NCBI RefSeq assembly: GCF_003952185.1
Contig: NZ_RXFS01000008.1
Location: forward strand, 124,001 to 188,000
DNA length: 64,000 bases
Reading direction: 5' to 3'
DNA from: Variovorax sp. 679
Lineage (GTDB): Bacteria; Pseudomonadota; Gammaproteobacteria; Burkholderiales; Burkholderiaceae_C
The notes beneath the pieces are model-generated. The model saw only the letters and a list, made by a program, of their open reading frames with translations, was not told the origin of the DNA and did no database searches. The position numbers and the translations under genes were made by a program. This document shows, piece by piece, positions 34,977-44,038 of this stretch (the first letter of the stretch is position 1; the number at the start of each line of letters is the position of its first letter).

Positions 34977-36149
34977 ATGCGTCGTGTGGTGATCATCGGC
35001 GGCGGGGCCATCGGTTCCGCCATCGCCTACTTCCTGACCCGCAGCCCCGAGGAGGGGCCCTTCGAGGTCACGGTGGTGGAGCGCGACTTCTCGTACAGGC
35101 AGGCTTCGTCGGCGCTGTCGGCAAGCTCGATCCGCCAGCAGTTCTCCACCGCCATCAACATCCGGATGTCGCTCTACGGCATCGACTTCTTTCGCACGCT
35201 CGGCGAAACGCTGCGCGTGGGCGACGACGTGCCCGACATCGGCCTTGTCGAGCCCGGCTACCTGTATCTCGCTTCGCCGGCCGGCGTGGACGTGCTGCGC
35301 GAGAACCACGCGATGCAGAAGGCGCACGAGGTGGACGTGGCGTTGCTGACGCCCGGTGAACTGAAATCGCGCTTTCCTTGGATTTCGACGGAGGGCGTCG
35401 AGCTTGCCTCGCTGGGTCTTTCGGGAGAGGGCTGGTACGACGGCTACAGCCTGCTGCAGGCCTTCCGCAAGAAAGCCGCGTCACAAGGCACGCGCTATGT
35501 GCAGGCGCATGCCACGGGTCTGAGGTGCAAGGGGCGCACGGTGACGGGCGTGCAGCTCGACAGCGGCGAGACGCTCGAGGCTGACGTGATCGTCAACGCT
35601 GCGGGCGCATGGGCCGCGAAGGTGGCGGAGTGGGCCGGCATCGACCTGCCCGTGCACGGCCGGCGCCGCAGCGTGTTCAGCTTCTCGTGCCCCGAGACGC
35701 TGCCCGGCTGCCCGCTGGTGATCGACACCTCCGGCATCTGGCTGCGCCCGGAAGGCCGCCAATTCATCTGCGGCTTCGCGCCGCTCGAAGACCAGGATCA
35801 GGACGACGCGCCGCTCGAAGTCGAGTACGAGGCCTTCGACAGCTTCATCTGGCCGTCATTGGCCGAGCGCGTGCCGGCCTTCGAAGCCATCCGCATGACC
35901 GGCGCCTGGGCCGGCTACTACGAGATGAACGTGTTCGACCACAACGCCATCCTCGGCCTGCACCCGGACTGCGACAACCTCTATTTCGCCAACGGCTTCT
36001 CGGGCCACGGCCTGCAGCAATGCCCGGCGGCGGGGCGCGGCGTGGCGGAGCTGATCCGCTTCGGCGAGTACCGCAGCCTCGATCTCTCTCCGGTGTCGTT
36101 CGCGCGCATTCTCGAGAACCGGCCGTTGCTCGAGAAGAACGTAATCTAG
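34977..36149 (+). CDS. FAD-dependent amino acid oxidoreductase, DAO family
   Basis: A 390-residue flavoprotein of the D-amino acid oxidase/glycine oxidase/sarcosine oxidase family. The FAD motif VVIIGGGAIGSAIAYFL lies at 4-20; INAAGAWA-type motif (VNAAGAWAAKVAEW) and C-terminal GFSGHGLQQCPAAGRGVAELI close the FAD site. It oxidises an amino or imino acid to an imine; the preceding gene could reduce or recycle that imine. ATG 34977 was chosen (AAGGG 6 bases upstream, FAD motif at the very N-terminus). Substrate not determinable. Confidence 0.9.
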   Translation: MRRVVIIGGGAIGSAIAYFLTRSPEEGPFEVTVVERDFSYRQASSALSASSIRQQFSTAINIRMSLYGIDFFRTLGETLRVGDDVPDIGLVEPGYLYLASPAGVDVLRENHAMQKAHEVDVALLTPGELKSRFPWISTEGVELASLGLSGEGWYDGYSLLQAFRKKAASQGTRYVQAHATGLRCKGRTVTGVQLDSGETLEADVIVNAAGAWAAKVAEWAGIDLPVHGRRRSVFSFSCPETLPGCPLVIDTSGIWLRPEGRQFICGFAPLEDQDQDDAPLEVEYEAFDSFIWPSLAERVPAFEAIRMTGAWAGYYEMNVFDHNAILGLHPDCDNLYFANGFSGHGLQQCPAAGRGVAELIRFGEYRSLDLSPVSFARILENRPLLEKNVI

Positions 36150-36156
36150 GGCTTGT

Positions 36157-37506
36157 TCAAGGGGGTGCGAGCGCGGTGAATGGCCCTTGCTGGCCCAGCG
36201 CGGACTGCCCCTCGTTGAGCACGGCCACCAGCCTGCCGTAGAAGAACGGAAGGCCGAAGTCGATGGCGCCGCTGCCGGAGCTCGTGGCGGCGATGTTGCT
36301 GACCGCCACCACGCCCGGGTTGCTCGTGAAGAGCGACTGCGCGCTTGCAACCGCGAAGCTCTGGCTCAAAGGTGCTCCCGCCGCGGCGGTGAAACTGGCG
36401 CTCAGGTCCAGCGTGCTCGCGGGGCAGTAGAAGCCGGCGAAGTTGCCGCTCTTCGCGCACTGGGCGATCGTGGAATCGTTCAGGAAGAAGAAGTTCGATC
36501 CGCTGTCGAGAAAGCTGTCGGGAAAACTCGCGTTCTTGTAGGTGGCCGAGACGTTGAGCGTGCGCGGATTGGTCTGCAGCACCGTCGCGCCGCTCATGGC
36601 GTTGTTCGATTGCGTGGCCACGCCGAAGTAGAGCGTGCCCACGGTGACGCCCTGGCCCGCCGAGGAAATCGCCGGCAGGCTCAGCACGACCCCGTTGTTG
36701 TCCTGCGCGAAGTTGGCGACGACGTTCTGAGACTGCATCGCGACCGGCACCGCCGTGTTCTGGCACTGGCCTCCGGACGGGCAGGTGTAGTAGGTGGCGG
36801 CAATGGCCTTCTGCGCGCATGCGGAGCCGCAGTCCTGCAGAAAGGCGGCCACGCCGATGATGCCGTTCGTTCCCAGTTCGGCGGGGGTGTTCTCGGCCTG
36901 GAGCGTGCCGTTGTCCGAGCATGCGTTGGGCACGGTGCCCGACGCAGGGTCTCCCACGATCTGCAGCGGCTGCGAGCTTGCGGACTTCGGCCCCAGCGTG
37001 ATGTCGGCGAGCCGCATCGTTCCCCATGTGTAGCCGTCGAGGAACTGTTCGCATGCATTCAGCGGCGAGCTGTTCACCGCTTCCTGCGGCAGGGCTGCCA
37101 GCATCGACGAGTTGAGCGCCGCGGCGGCGATGCGCACGCCGGTCGAACCGGTGTCGACCAGCACGTTGTCGATGGTCTGGCATGTGCCGGTCCCCGGCGC
37201 GCAGAGCTTCACGCTGACCTGCGGAAGGTTGACGCCGCTCGAATCGGTTCCGTGCGACACGGTGAGCGACATCGAGTTCTGCGAGCTTGTCGCGGGGGCC
37301 TGCGTGGCGGCCGGTGCCGAAGTCGATGCGGAGCTGCTGGCGGGAAGCAGCCCGACCGGCAGGGCACCGCCGCCTCCGCCACCTCCACCGCCGCCGCAGG
37401 CGACGAGTCCCAGCAGGCTTGCGGTGCAGGCAGCCGCGGTAGCCGCTCGGCGGATCAAGGCCCTGGCGCCTGCGATGCGCCGGCTGCCTGCGTGTCGTTG
37501 TTCCAT
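36157..37506 (-). CDS. DUF3443 lipoprotein with two aspartic-protease-like DTG/DSG motifs
   Basis: A 449-residue exported protein. Lipobox LLGLVAC with C37, followed by a ten-Gly run and a Ser/Ala/Thr-rich linker to about residue 78. The body contains LVDTGSTGVRI (D118) and FLDSGSNFFFL (D334), two D-[TS]-G-S motifs each in a hydrophobic strand, as in bilobed pepsin-type proteases, and several Cys pairs suited to the periplasm. The family is DUF3443 of Burkholderiales, typically beside DUF2844. It directly follows the DUF2844 gene (35-base gap). Protease activity is an inference. No clear ribosome-binding site before ATG 37506. Confidence 0.85.
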   Translation of the reverse strand: MEQRHAGSRRIAGARALIRRAATAAACTASLLGLVACGGGGGGGGGGALPVGLLPASSSASTSAPAATQAPATSSQNSMSLTVSHGTDSSGVNLPQVSVKLCAPGTGTCQTIDNVLVDTGSTGVRIAAAALNSSMLAALPQEAVNSSPLNACEQFLDGYTWGTMRLADITLGPKSASSQPLQIVGDPASGTVPNACSDNGTLQAENTPAELGTNGIIGVAAFLQDCGSACAQKAIAATYYTCPSGGQCQNTAVPVAMQSQNVVANFAQDNNGVVLSLPAISSAGQGVTVGTLYFGVATQSNNAMSGATVLQTNPRTLNVSATYKNASFPDSFLDSGSNFFFLNDSTIAQCAKSGNFAGFYCPASTLDLSASFTAAAGAPLSQSFAVASAQSLFTSNPGVVAVSNIAATSSGSGAIDFGLPFFYGRLVAVLNEGQSALGQQGPFTALAPP

Positions 37507-37541
37507 GGGCACGGTGGGTGGTTGCAAGCGGGTTGAAAGGA

Positions 37542-38093
37542 TCAGGAGCCTTGGTCCGGGATGGACAGCGTGTTCGGATCGAGGCCCGCAGGCAGCATCC
37601 GGGGCAGCCAGGCAACGCCCGTCGAGGAACGCTGGTGCGCGGACGCGTGCACGGCGAAGGTCTCGTCCGCCTGCGAGGTCGTGCCGTGGGAGCCCATGCC
37701 CTGCCGGCGCAGCTCGCGTGCATTGCGCGACATCTGCGTGGCGTAGCGCGTGCCCAGCAGCACCGAGAGTTCCGGCCGGTGCGAGCCGCGCCATGCCACC
37801 GCGAACACGGTGCCATTGGCCGTCAGGTATTCGCGCTGGACCAATCCGTCGGGCAGCGTGACTTCACGCGTGCTCCAGCTGGCGGCTGCTTCAGCCATCG
37901 AGCTGCCGGCCGCCTGATTGGCGGCCTTGCGCGATTCGATGCTTACGCGCTGGCCGGCACCCATGGTGGGAGCACCACCCAGTTCCGCGAAGGCGGACGG
38001 CGCGGCGAACACGGCGGTGGCGACCGCGAGGCCGGCCAGCAAGGCGGGCCGCTCGAAGCGATGCGCATGACGCTTTCGTGAACCGTGTTCCAT
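37542..38093 (-). CDS. DUF2844 family exported protein
   Basis: A 183-residue protein with a signal peptide after a basic N-terminus (cleavage near SAFAEL, about residue 37). The DUF2844 core includes REVTLPDGLVQREYLTANGTVFAVAWRG and LGTRYATQM. It is usually paired with DUF3443, as here, and together they probably work at the outer surface or periplasm. The C-terminal half is basic and may be disordered. Divergent from the aldolase gene. Confidence 0.85.
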   Translation of the reverse strand: MEHGSRKRHAHRFERPALLAGLAVATAVFAAPSAFAELGGAPTMGAGQRVSIESRKAANQAAGSSMAEAAASWSTREVTLPDGLVQREYLTANGTVFAVAWRGSHRPELSVLLGTRYATQMSRNARELRRQGMGSHGTTSQADETFAVHASAHQRSSTGVAWLPRMLPAGLDPNTLSIPDQGS

Positions 38094-38261
38094 TCAGACT
38101 TCCTTTCCGTCCCGACGCGCGAAGGTTACTGTCCGTTGGCTTCGGCGAGATAAAGACCCACGGCGCCGCATTGGCTGAAACACCAAGTCGGCCAGCGATC
38201 AGGTTCGCGGTGTTAACGAGCCGGCGGGGAGGGCGTAGGATGGCCGCCAGAGAGGTGCCCC

Positions 38262-39275
38262 ATGACCGCACAGACACTGATCGACACAGCCCGCGCACTC
38301 GTCGCCGGCGACAAGGGCCTGCTCGCGATGGACGAGAGCAACGCCACCTGCAACAAGCGCTTCGCCGCGCTGGGCATTCCGCAGACCGAGGCGTCGCGGC
38401 GCGACTGGCGCGAGCTGATCGTCACTGCGCCCGGGTTGGCCGACAGCATCAGCGGCGCGATCCTGTTCGACGAGACGATCCGGCAGAAGACGAATGCGGG
38501 CCAGCCCTTTGCGAAGGCGCTGGTCGACGTCGGGATCATCCCCGGCATCAAGGTCGACACGGGCGCCAAGCCGCTGGCCGGGCATCCCGGCGAAACCGTC
38601 ACCGAAGGGCTGGATGGTTTGCGCGAACGTCTTGCCGAGTACGCCGCGATGGGAGCGCGCTTTGCCAAATGGCGCGGCGTGATCGCCATCGGCGACGGCC
38701 TGCCGACGCGCGCATGCATCCGCGTCAACGCCCATGCACTCGCGCGCTACGCCGCGCTGTGCCAGGAAGCCGGGCTGGTGCCCATCGTCGAGCCGGAGGT
38801 TCTGATGGACGGCGGCCATTCGCTCGCGCGCTGCGCAGAGGTCACCGAAGAGGTGCTGCACCGGACCTTCTCCGAACTGCGAGCGCAGGGCGTGCTGCTC
38901 GAAGGCATGCTGCTGAAGCCGAACATGGTGCTGCCGGGACTGAAGGCGCCCACGCAGGACTCCGTCGACGCAGTGGCCGAAGCCACGGTCGGATGCCTGC
39001 TGCGCACCGTACCCGCCGCCGTGCCGGGCGTTGCCTTTCTCTCGGGCGGCCAGCCGGCGCCGCTGGCCTCGGCCCGCCTCAACGAAATGAACATCCGCTT
39101 CGGGTCGCGCCTGCCATGGGCGCTGACCTTCTCGTTCTCCCGCGCGGTGCAGCAGCCCGCGCTCGATGCATGGAAGGGCGACGCCGCCAATGTGGCGGTC
39201 GCACAGAAAGCGCTGGTGCTGCGCACCGGTGCCAACCGGGCCGCGCGCCGCGGCGAATACAAGGAAGAGGCATAG
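38262..39275 (+). CDS. Class I fructose-bisphosphate aldolase
   Basis: A 337-residue class I (Schiff-base) aldolase, cleaving fructose 1,6-bisphosphate to glyceraldehyde 3-phosphate and dihydroxyacetone phosphate. It resembles the vertebrate-type family: LLAMDESNATCNKRF (20-34), IVEPEV (175-180) and the Schiff-base K219 in MLLKPNMV; ASARLNEMN and the C-terminal basic tail follow. AGAGAGG precedes the ATG at 38262. It is translated just ahead of the CoA-transferase gene (8-base gap), so they share a transcript. Confidence 0.92.
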   Translation: MTAQTLIDTARALVAGDKGLLAMDESNATCNKRFAALGIPQTEASRRDWRELIVTAPGLADSISGAILFDETIRQKTNAGQPFAKALVDVGIIPGIKVDTGAKPLAGHPGETVTEGLDGLRERLAEYAAMGARFAKWRGVIAIGDGLPTRACIRVNAHALARYAALCQEAGLVPIVEPEVLMDGGHSLARCAEVTEEVLHRTFSELRAQGVLLEGMLLKPNMVLPGLKAPTQDSVDAVAEATVGCLLRTVPAAVPGVAFLSGGQPAPLASARLNEMNIRFGSRLPWALTFSFSRAVQQPALDAWKGDAANVAVAQKALVLRTGANRAARRGEYKEEA

Positions 39276-39283
39276 AACCGAGC

Positions 39284-40582
39284 ATGACGACTCCCCAGGA
39301 CCTGTACCGCCAGAAACTGGCATCTCCCGCCGATGCCGTGCGCCAGGTGCGCGACGGCGACATGATCATCGTGCCGACCGGCGTGGGCGAGCCGCCTGCG
39401 CTGCTCACCGCGCTGTCGGAGCAGCGGCGCGATTTCCGGGACGTGAAGGTCGCGCAGATCCTCGCGATGCGCAAGTACGCCTACATCGACCCGGAGACGG
39501 TCGAGAACGTGCGCCATGTCGCGCTGTTCTTCGGCGGCGCCACCCGCGCGGGCGGGCAGGAGGGCTGGATCGACTTCCTGCCGAACTACTTCTCGGAGAT
39601 CCCGGCGCAGATCGAGCGCGGGCAGGTCCCGGCCGAGGTGGTCTTCAGCATGGCGTCGCCGATGGATGCGCACGGCTACTTTTCGTTGAGCCTGGGGGCT
39701 GACTACACGATGGCCGCCGTCGCGAAGGCCCGCGCCGTGGTGCTGGAGGTGAACCCGAACGTGCCCTTCGCGTACGGCGCCTGCCACGTGCACGTCTCGC
39801 AGGTGGCCGCGCTGGTGGAGAACGAGGCGCCGGTGATGGAGGTCGGCCTGCCGAAGATCGGCGTGGTGCAGGAGGCCATCGGCAAGTACGTGGCAGACCT
39901 GATCGACGACGGCTCGACCCTGCAGATCGGCTACGGCGGCATTCCCGATGCGGTGGTGATGCAGCTCACGCACAAGCGCGACCTGGGCATCCACACCGAG
40001 ATGATCGGCGACGGCATCCTCAAGCTGGTGGAGAGCGGCGCGGTCACCAATCGCCGCAAGAACTACCTGCCGGGCAAGTCGATCGCGACCTTCGCGCTGG
40101 GGTCGGAGAGGCTCTACCGCTTCATGGACCGCAACCCGGCGCTCGAGATGCATCCGGTGAACTTCACCAACGATCCGGCGCTGGCGGGGCTGAACGACAA
40201 CCTCATCGCCATCAACGCGACCATGCAGATCGACCTGCTGGGCCAGTGCGGTTCCGAGAGCCTGGGCCATGCGCCGTATTCGGGCACGGGCGGGCAGTCG
40301 GACTTCGTGCGCGCCGCCAACCGCTCGCGCGGCGGCAAGGCCTTCATCGTGCTGCCCTCGACCGCCAAGGGCGACACCATCTCGCGCATCGTGCCCTCGC
40401 TGTCGCCGGGCACGCACGTGAGCACGAGCAAGAACGACATCAACTACGTCGTCACCGAATACGGCGTCGCGCAGTTGCGCGGCAAGTCGGCGAAGCAGCG
40501 GGCGCGCGAACTCATCGGCGTCGCGCACCCGGCCTTCAGGGCGGAGCTGACCGAGCAGGCGAAGCGGCTGAAGCTGCTTTGA
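39284..40582 (+). CDS. Acetyl-CoA hydrolase/4-hydroxybutyrate CoA-transferase family protein
   Basis: A 432-residue enzyme of the AcH/CoA-transferase family (family I fold). Key regions: GVGEPPALLTAL near the N-terminus, GYGGIPDAVV, and the active-site Glu in QCGSESLGHAPYSGTGGQSDF; the C-terminal TEYGVAQLRGKSAKQRARELIGVAHP is diagnostic. It either hydrolyses acetyl-CoA or moves CoA between acetate and another acid. It follows the aldolase by 8 bases and converges on msrA (10-base gap). Confidence 0.88.
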   Translation: MTTPQDLYRQKLASPADAVRQVRDGDMIIVPTGVGEPPALLTALSEQRRDFRDVKVAQILAMRKYAYIDPETVENVRHVALFFGGATRAGGQEGWIDFLPNYFSEIPAQIERGQVPAEVVFSMASPMDAHGYFSLSLGADYTMAAVAKARAVVLEVNPNVPFAYGACHVHVSQVAALVENEAPVMEVGLPKIGVVQEAIGKYVADLIDDGSTLQIGYGGIPDAVVMQLTHKRDLGIHTEMIGDGILKLVESGAVTNRRKNYLPGKSIATFALGSERLYRFMDRNPALEMHPVNFTNDPALAGLNDNLIAINATMQIDLLGQCGSESLGHAPYSGTGGQSDFVRAANRSRGGKAFIVLPSTAKGDTISRIVPSLSPGTHVSTSKNDINYVVTEYGVAQLRGKSAKQRARELIGVAHPAFRAELTEQAKRLKLL

Positions 40583-40592
40583 GTGCCCCGGC

Positions 40593-41294
40593 TCAGCCCG
40601 ACTTGGCCGCCTTCACCAGCGAAGGCGTGGCCTTGTAGCTCTCCGGGAACAGCTTCTTCAGGTCGTCGATCTTCGGCATGTCGTTGATCGCGATGTAGGG
40701 CTGGCTCGGATGCAGCGTCAGGTAGTCCTGGTGGTAGTCCTCGGCCGCGTAGAAGGGCTTGGACATCTCGACCGTGGTGGCCAGCGGCTTGCCGAAGGTC
40801 TTCGCCTGGTTGAGCTGCGCGATGTAGGCATTGGCGATGCGCGCCTGCTCCGCGTTCTCGGCGAACACGGTGGAGCGGTATTGCGTGCCGGTGTCGGGGC
40901 CCTGGCGGTTGAGTTCGGTGGGGTCGTGCGCCACCGAGAAGTAGATCTGCAGCAGCTTGCCGTAGCTGATCTGCTGCGGGTCGTAGGTGATGCGCACCGA
41001 TTCGGCATGGCCCGTGCGGCCCGAGCCGACTTCGTCGTAGCGCGCCGTCTTCGCCTCGCCACCGGCGTAGCCCGACACGGCGTTGCTCACGCCCTTGACG
41101 CGCTGGAACACGCCCTGCACGCCCCAGAAGCAGCCGCCGGCGAACACGGCGGTTTCGGTCTTCGCGGCGGGCGGGGCCACCAGGTCTGCGGTGGGCGCGG
41201 GCACGCGGCGAGCGGTTTCGGCAAACGACGGCACCGCGTGCCAGACCAGGGCGGCGGCAGCCAGCGTGCCTGCGGTGAGTGCGAGGGATTTCAT
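40593..41294 (-). CDS. msrA: Exported peptide methionine-(S)-S-oxide reductase MsrA
   Basis: A 233-residue MsrA with an N-terminal export signal (TAGTLAAAALVWHAVPSFAE, cleaved about residue 26). The catalytic C55 is in FAGGCFWGVQ; EVGSGRTGHAES and the EDYHQDYL region are conserved. It reduces the S-form of methionine sulfoxide in proteins of the envelope. ATG 41294 has AAGGA 6 bases upstream. The neighbouring Met-rich MXKDX peptide and MsrP-like enzyme on the same strand suggest a shared role in repairing oxidised methionines. Confidence 0.92.
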   Translation of the reverse strand: MKSLALTAGTLAAAALVWHAVPSFAETARRVPAPTADLVAPPAAKTETAVFAGGCFWGVQGVFQRVKGVSNAVSGYAGGEAKTARYDEVGSGRTGHAESVRITYDPQQISYGKLLQIYFSVAHDPTELNRQGPDTGTQYRSTVFAENAEQARIANAYIAQLNQAKTFGKPLATTVEMSKPFYAAEDYHQDYLTLHPSQPYIAINDMPKIDDLKKLFPESYKATPSLVKAAKSG

Positions 41295-41401
41295 GGGGAT
41301 TCCTTGGGGAACGGGATTTGCGTCGGCCGGCTGATCGGCCAACGCGACATTGACGCCGAATCTTCCGGACGTCAATGGCGCTTGCGAGGTGCCTTGCCGG
41401 C

Positions 41402-41653
41402 TTACTTCTTCATCTCGTCCTTGCCCATGGCGTCCTTCTTCATGGCGTCCTTGGACATGGAGTCTTTCGCCATCGAATCCTTCTTCATGCCGTCCTTCGA
41501 CATGGAATCCTTGGCCATCGAGTCCTTCTTCATGGCGTCCTTGGACATCGAGTCCTTGGCCATGCCGTCCTTCGCCATTTCGTCCGCGGCGAAAGCCGAG
41601 GCGCCGGCGAAAGCCATGCAGGTTGCGAGCAGGGTTGCGGTGAGCTTGTTCAT
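41402..41653 (-). CDS. Exported Met-rich pentapeptide MXKDX repeat protein (MrpX-like)
   Basis: An 83-residue protein: signal peptide (cleaved near ASAFAADE, residue 22), then about twelve pentapeptide MxKDx repeats to the end, with 12 methionines in some 60 residues and no cysteine. ATG 41653 has AGGA 8 bases upstream. It is annotated in other genomes as the MXKDX repeat protein. In Azospira, a similar Met-rich periplasmic peptide (MrpX) absorbs hypochlorite and is regenerated by the YedY1 methionine sulfoxide reductase. Here it lies between msrA and an msrP/yedY-like gene, supporting the same use. Confidence 0.85.
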   Translation of the reverse strand: MNKLTATLLATCMAFAGASAFAADEMAKDGMAKDSMSKDAMKKDSMAKDSMSKDGMKKDSMAKDSMSKDAMKKDAMGKDEMKK

Positions 41654-41759
41654 TTGAAGTTTTCCTGAGTGAGTTGAGGTTGAGTTTTCAATGTCGGCTC
41701 GGTCCCCGGGGAACTCCGCCTTTCGCTTTCTTCGGCAGTCGAGCGGCTTTGGCGGCCCC

Positions 41760-42551
41760 TCAGCTCCCTCCGAACCAGTTGTAGCCCTGGTCTTCCCAGT
41801 AGCCACCGGAATAGGTGTTGGTGACGAACATCGCCTTGATGTGCTTCGGGTTCTTGTAGCCAAGCTTGGTCGGCATGCGCAGCTTCATCGGAAAGCCGTA
41901 CTTCGGCGGCAGCGGCTGGCCGTCGTAGGTCAGCGTCAGCAGCGTCTGCGGGTGCAGCGCGGTGGGCATGTCGATGCTGGTGTAGTAGTCGTCCGCGCAC
42001 TTGAAGCCGACGTACTTCGCCGTGAGGTCGGCGCCGATGTGGCGCAGGAAGTCGGCAAAGCGCACGCCGCCCCATTTGCCGATGGCGCTCCAGCCTTCCA
42101 CGCAGATGTGCCGCGTGATCTGGTCGTGCTGCGGCATGGCGCGCAGCTCGGCCAGCGTCCAGGCGTGCTTGTCGGCCACCATGCCGGTCACTTCCAGCTT
42201 GTAGCTGGCCTCGTCCACCTCGCGCACCTCGTCTTCGCCGTAGTAGGCGTTGAACGGAAAGGGGCGCGTGATCTCGGCCTCGGTGTAGGTCGGCGCGAGC
42301 TGGGTCGGGCTGAAGATCAGGCCCTGCACCTTGTCGTTGAAGCGCGAGATCTTCGTGAGCGCGGCTTCCACCTGCGCGTTGTCGCTGATGCTGCAGCCCG
42401 TGAGCAGCGAGAGTCCGCCGAGCGTGAGCGAGCGCTGCAGGAAGATGCGGCGCGATGGCTGGTCGAGCTTCTTCGCGATCAGCGTGCGGGCTTCGTGCAG
42501 CACGGCTTCGCCGTCGATGCCGCTCAGGGTGGGGGCCTTGAAGATTTTCAT
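41760..42551 (-). CDS. MsrP/YedY-like periplasmic molybdopterin oxidoreductase
   Basis: A 263-residue enzyme of the sulfite oxidase/YedY fold. Twin-arginine signal (SRRIFLQRSLTLGG) followed by LLTGC (C53), so it may be a Tat lipoprotein. The molybdenum-ligating C150 is in RHICVEGWSAIGKW; PMKLRMPTKLGYK is typical. It reduces methionine sulfoxides in periplasmic proteins, taking electrons from the cytochrome b encoded 11 bases upstream. Closer in arrangement to YedY1 of the hypochlorite-response clusters than to E. coli MsrP. Confidence 0.87.
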   Translation of the reverse strand: MKIFKAPTLSGIDGEAVLHEARTLIAKKLDQPSRRIFLQRSLTLGGLSLLTGCSISDNAQVEAALTKISRFNDKVQGLIFSPTQLAPTYTEAEITRPFPFNAYYGEDEVREVDEASYKLEVTGMVADKHAWTLAELRAMPQHDQITRHICVEGWSAIGKWGGVRFADFLRHIGADLTAKYVGFKCADDYYTSIDMPTALHPQTLLTLTYDGQPLPPKYGFPMKLRMPTKLGYKNPKHIKAMFVTNTYSGGYWEDQGYNWFGGS

Positions 42552-42562
42552 GATGGGACGAC

Positions 42563-43213
42563 TCAGTCCTTCGGCGCGCGGCCGCGGAGCATGGTGAGGA
42601 GGGTTCGCGGCACCAGCGCCACCATCACGAGGTGAACGACGACGAAGGCGACGATGGTGGCCATGCAGAAGAAATGGATGCGGCGGGCGAACTCGTAGCC
42701 GCCCAGCAGCTCGCGCAGCACCGGGAACTGCACCGACTTCCACAGCACCAGGCCCGACAGCACGATCAGGATCAGGTCGAGCATCACGAACAGGTAGGCC
42801 AGCTTCTGCACGCTGTTGTAGCGGCGCGGGTCGGCGTGCGAGAGCTTTCCCTTGAGCGCGGCCAGCGCGTCCTGCAGCACGCCGCGCGGCGTCACCGGGA
42901 AGAACTTGCTGAAGAGCCGGCCGCTGGCGATGTTCAGGGTCAGGTACACGAGGCCGTTGAACACCAGCAGCCACATCGCGGCAAAGTGCCACTGCAGCGC
43001 GCCGCCCAGCCAGCCGCCGAGCGTGATCACGGTGGGAATGGTGAAGGGGAAGAAGGGCGCGGCGTCGTAGATGCGCCAGCCGCTGGTCACCAGGATCACC
43101 ACCGCCAGCGCGTTGAGCCAGTGCGTGATGCGCATCCACAGCGGATGGATCGGGCGGCGGGCATCGGCCGGCGGGGCCGACTCGGCTGGTGGGGCGATGG
43201 CTGTGCTGTTCAT
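42563..43213 (-). CDS. Cytochrome b561-type membrane subunit (YedZ1-like)
   Basis: A 216-residue four-helix membrane protein of the Ni-hydrogenase/formate-dehydrogenase-type cytochrome b family. Haem-ligand histidines are in WMRITHWLNALA, LQWHFAAMW and RRIHFFCMATIVAFVVVHLVMV. It would carry electrons from the quinone pool to the MsrP-like enzyme encoded just downstream. A GTG at 43234 would extend it by seven residues. It is divergent from the two-component genes. Confidence 0.85.
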   Translation of the reverse strand: MNSTAIAPPAESAPPADARRPIHPLWMRITHWLNALAVVILVTSGWRIYDAAPFFPFTIPTVITLGGWLGGALQWHFAAMWLLVFNGLVYLTLNIASGRLFSKFFPVTPRGVLQDALAALKGKLSHADPRRYNSVQKLAYLFVMLDLILIVLSGLVLWKSVQFPVLRELLGGYEFARRIHFFCMATIVAFVVVHLVMVALVPRTLLTMLRGRAPKD

Positions 43214-43312
43214 GGGGCGGATTGTTGGGCGCACCCCATGGCCGATTCATCACGCAAACTTCAATTAATCGTGATAACTCCGGAAGCCGTATCGCGGGAC
43301 AATGGCGCCACC

Positions 43313-44038
43313 ATGGACACTGCCAAGCGCGTGCTGATCGTCGAGGACGACGCCCACATTGCCGAACTCCTGCGCATGCACCTGCGCGACGAGGGCTATG
43401 CCGTCGAGCACGCCGCCGACGGCAACGCCGGCCTGCGCGAACTGGAGCGCGGCAGCTGGGACGCTCTGGTGCTCGACCTGATGCTGCCCGGCATCGATGG
43501 CCTCGAGATCTGCCGCCGCGCCCGCGCCATGACGCGCTACACGCCGATCATCATCATCAGCGCGCGATCCAGCGAGGTTCACCGCATCCTGGGCCTGGAG
43601 TTGGGCGCCGACGACTACCTGGCCAAGCCCTTTTCGGTACTGGAGCTGGTGGCGCGCGTGAAGGCGCTGCTGCGGCGCACCGACGCGCTGGCGCGCAACG
43701 CGCGCATGGAGTCGGGCAGCCTCACGCTGGGCAACCTCGACATCGAACCGCTCGCGCGCGAGGTGCGGGTGGACGGCAAGCCCGTCGAGCTAACCCCGCG
43801 CGAGTTCGACCTGCTGTACTTCTTCGCGCGCAACCCCGGCAAGGTGTTCTCGCGGCTGGACCTGCTCAACCAGGTCTGGGGCTACCAGCACGACGGCTAC
43901 GAGCACACCGTCAACACCCACATCAACCGGCTGCGCACCAAGGTCGAGGCCGATCCGGCGGAGCCGCGGCGCATCCTCACGGTATGGGGGCGCGGCTACA
44001 AGCTGTCGGCCACCGCCAACGGGGAGGATTCGCCGTGA
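43313..44038 (+). CDS. OmpR/PhoB family response regulator
   Basis: A 241-residue response regulator: receiver domain with D11/D12 acidic pocket, phosphoacceptor D55 (LVLDLMLPG) and K105-type switch (LAKPFSVLEL), and a C-terminal winged helix ending in TVWGRGYKLS. It is read with the kinase gene (TGATG overlap) and faces away from the msrP-like/cytochrome operon, so it is the best candidate regulator for the Met-sulfoxide genes. No clear ribosome-binding site before ATG 43313. Confidence 0.93.
   Translation: MDTAKRVLIVEDDAHIAELLRMHLRDEGYAVEHAADGNAGLRELERGSWDALVLDLMLPGIDGLEICRRARAMTRYTPIIIISARSSEVHRILGLELGADDYLAKPFSVLELVARVKALLRRTDALARNARMESGSLTLGNLDIEPLAREVRVDGKPVELTPREFDLLYFFARNPGKVFSRLDLLNQVWGYQHDGYEHTVNTHINRLRTKVEADPAEPRRILTVWGRGYKLSATANGEDSP

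Noticed and set aside
41375..41668. Plus-strand repetitive frame opposite the MXKDX gene
   Set aside because: Repetition is inherited from the minus-strand repeats; the minus frame has a signal peptide and a ribosome-binding site.
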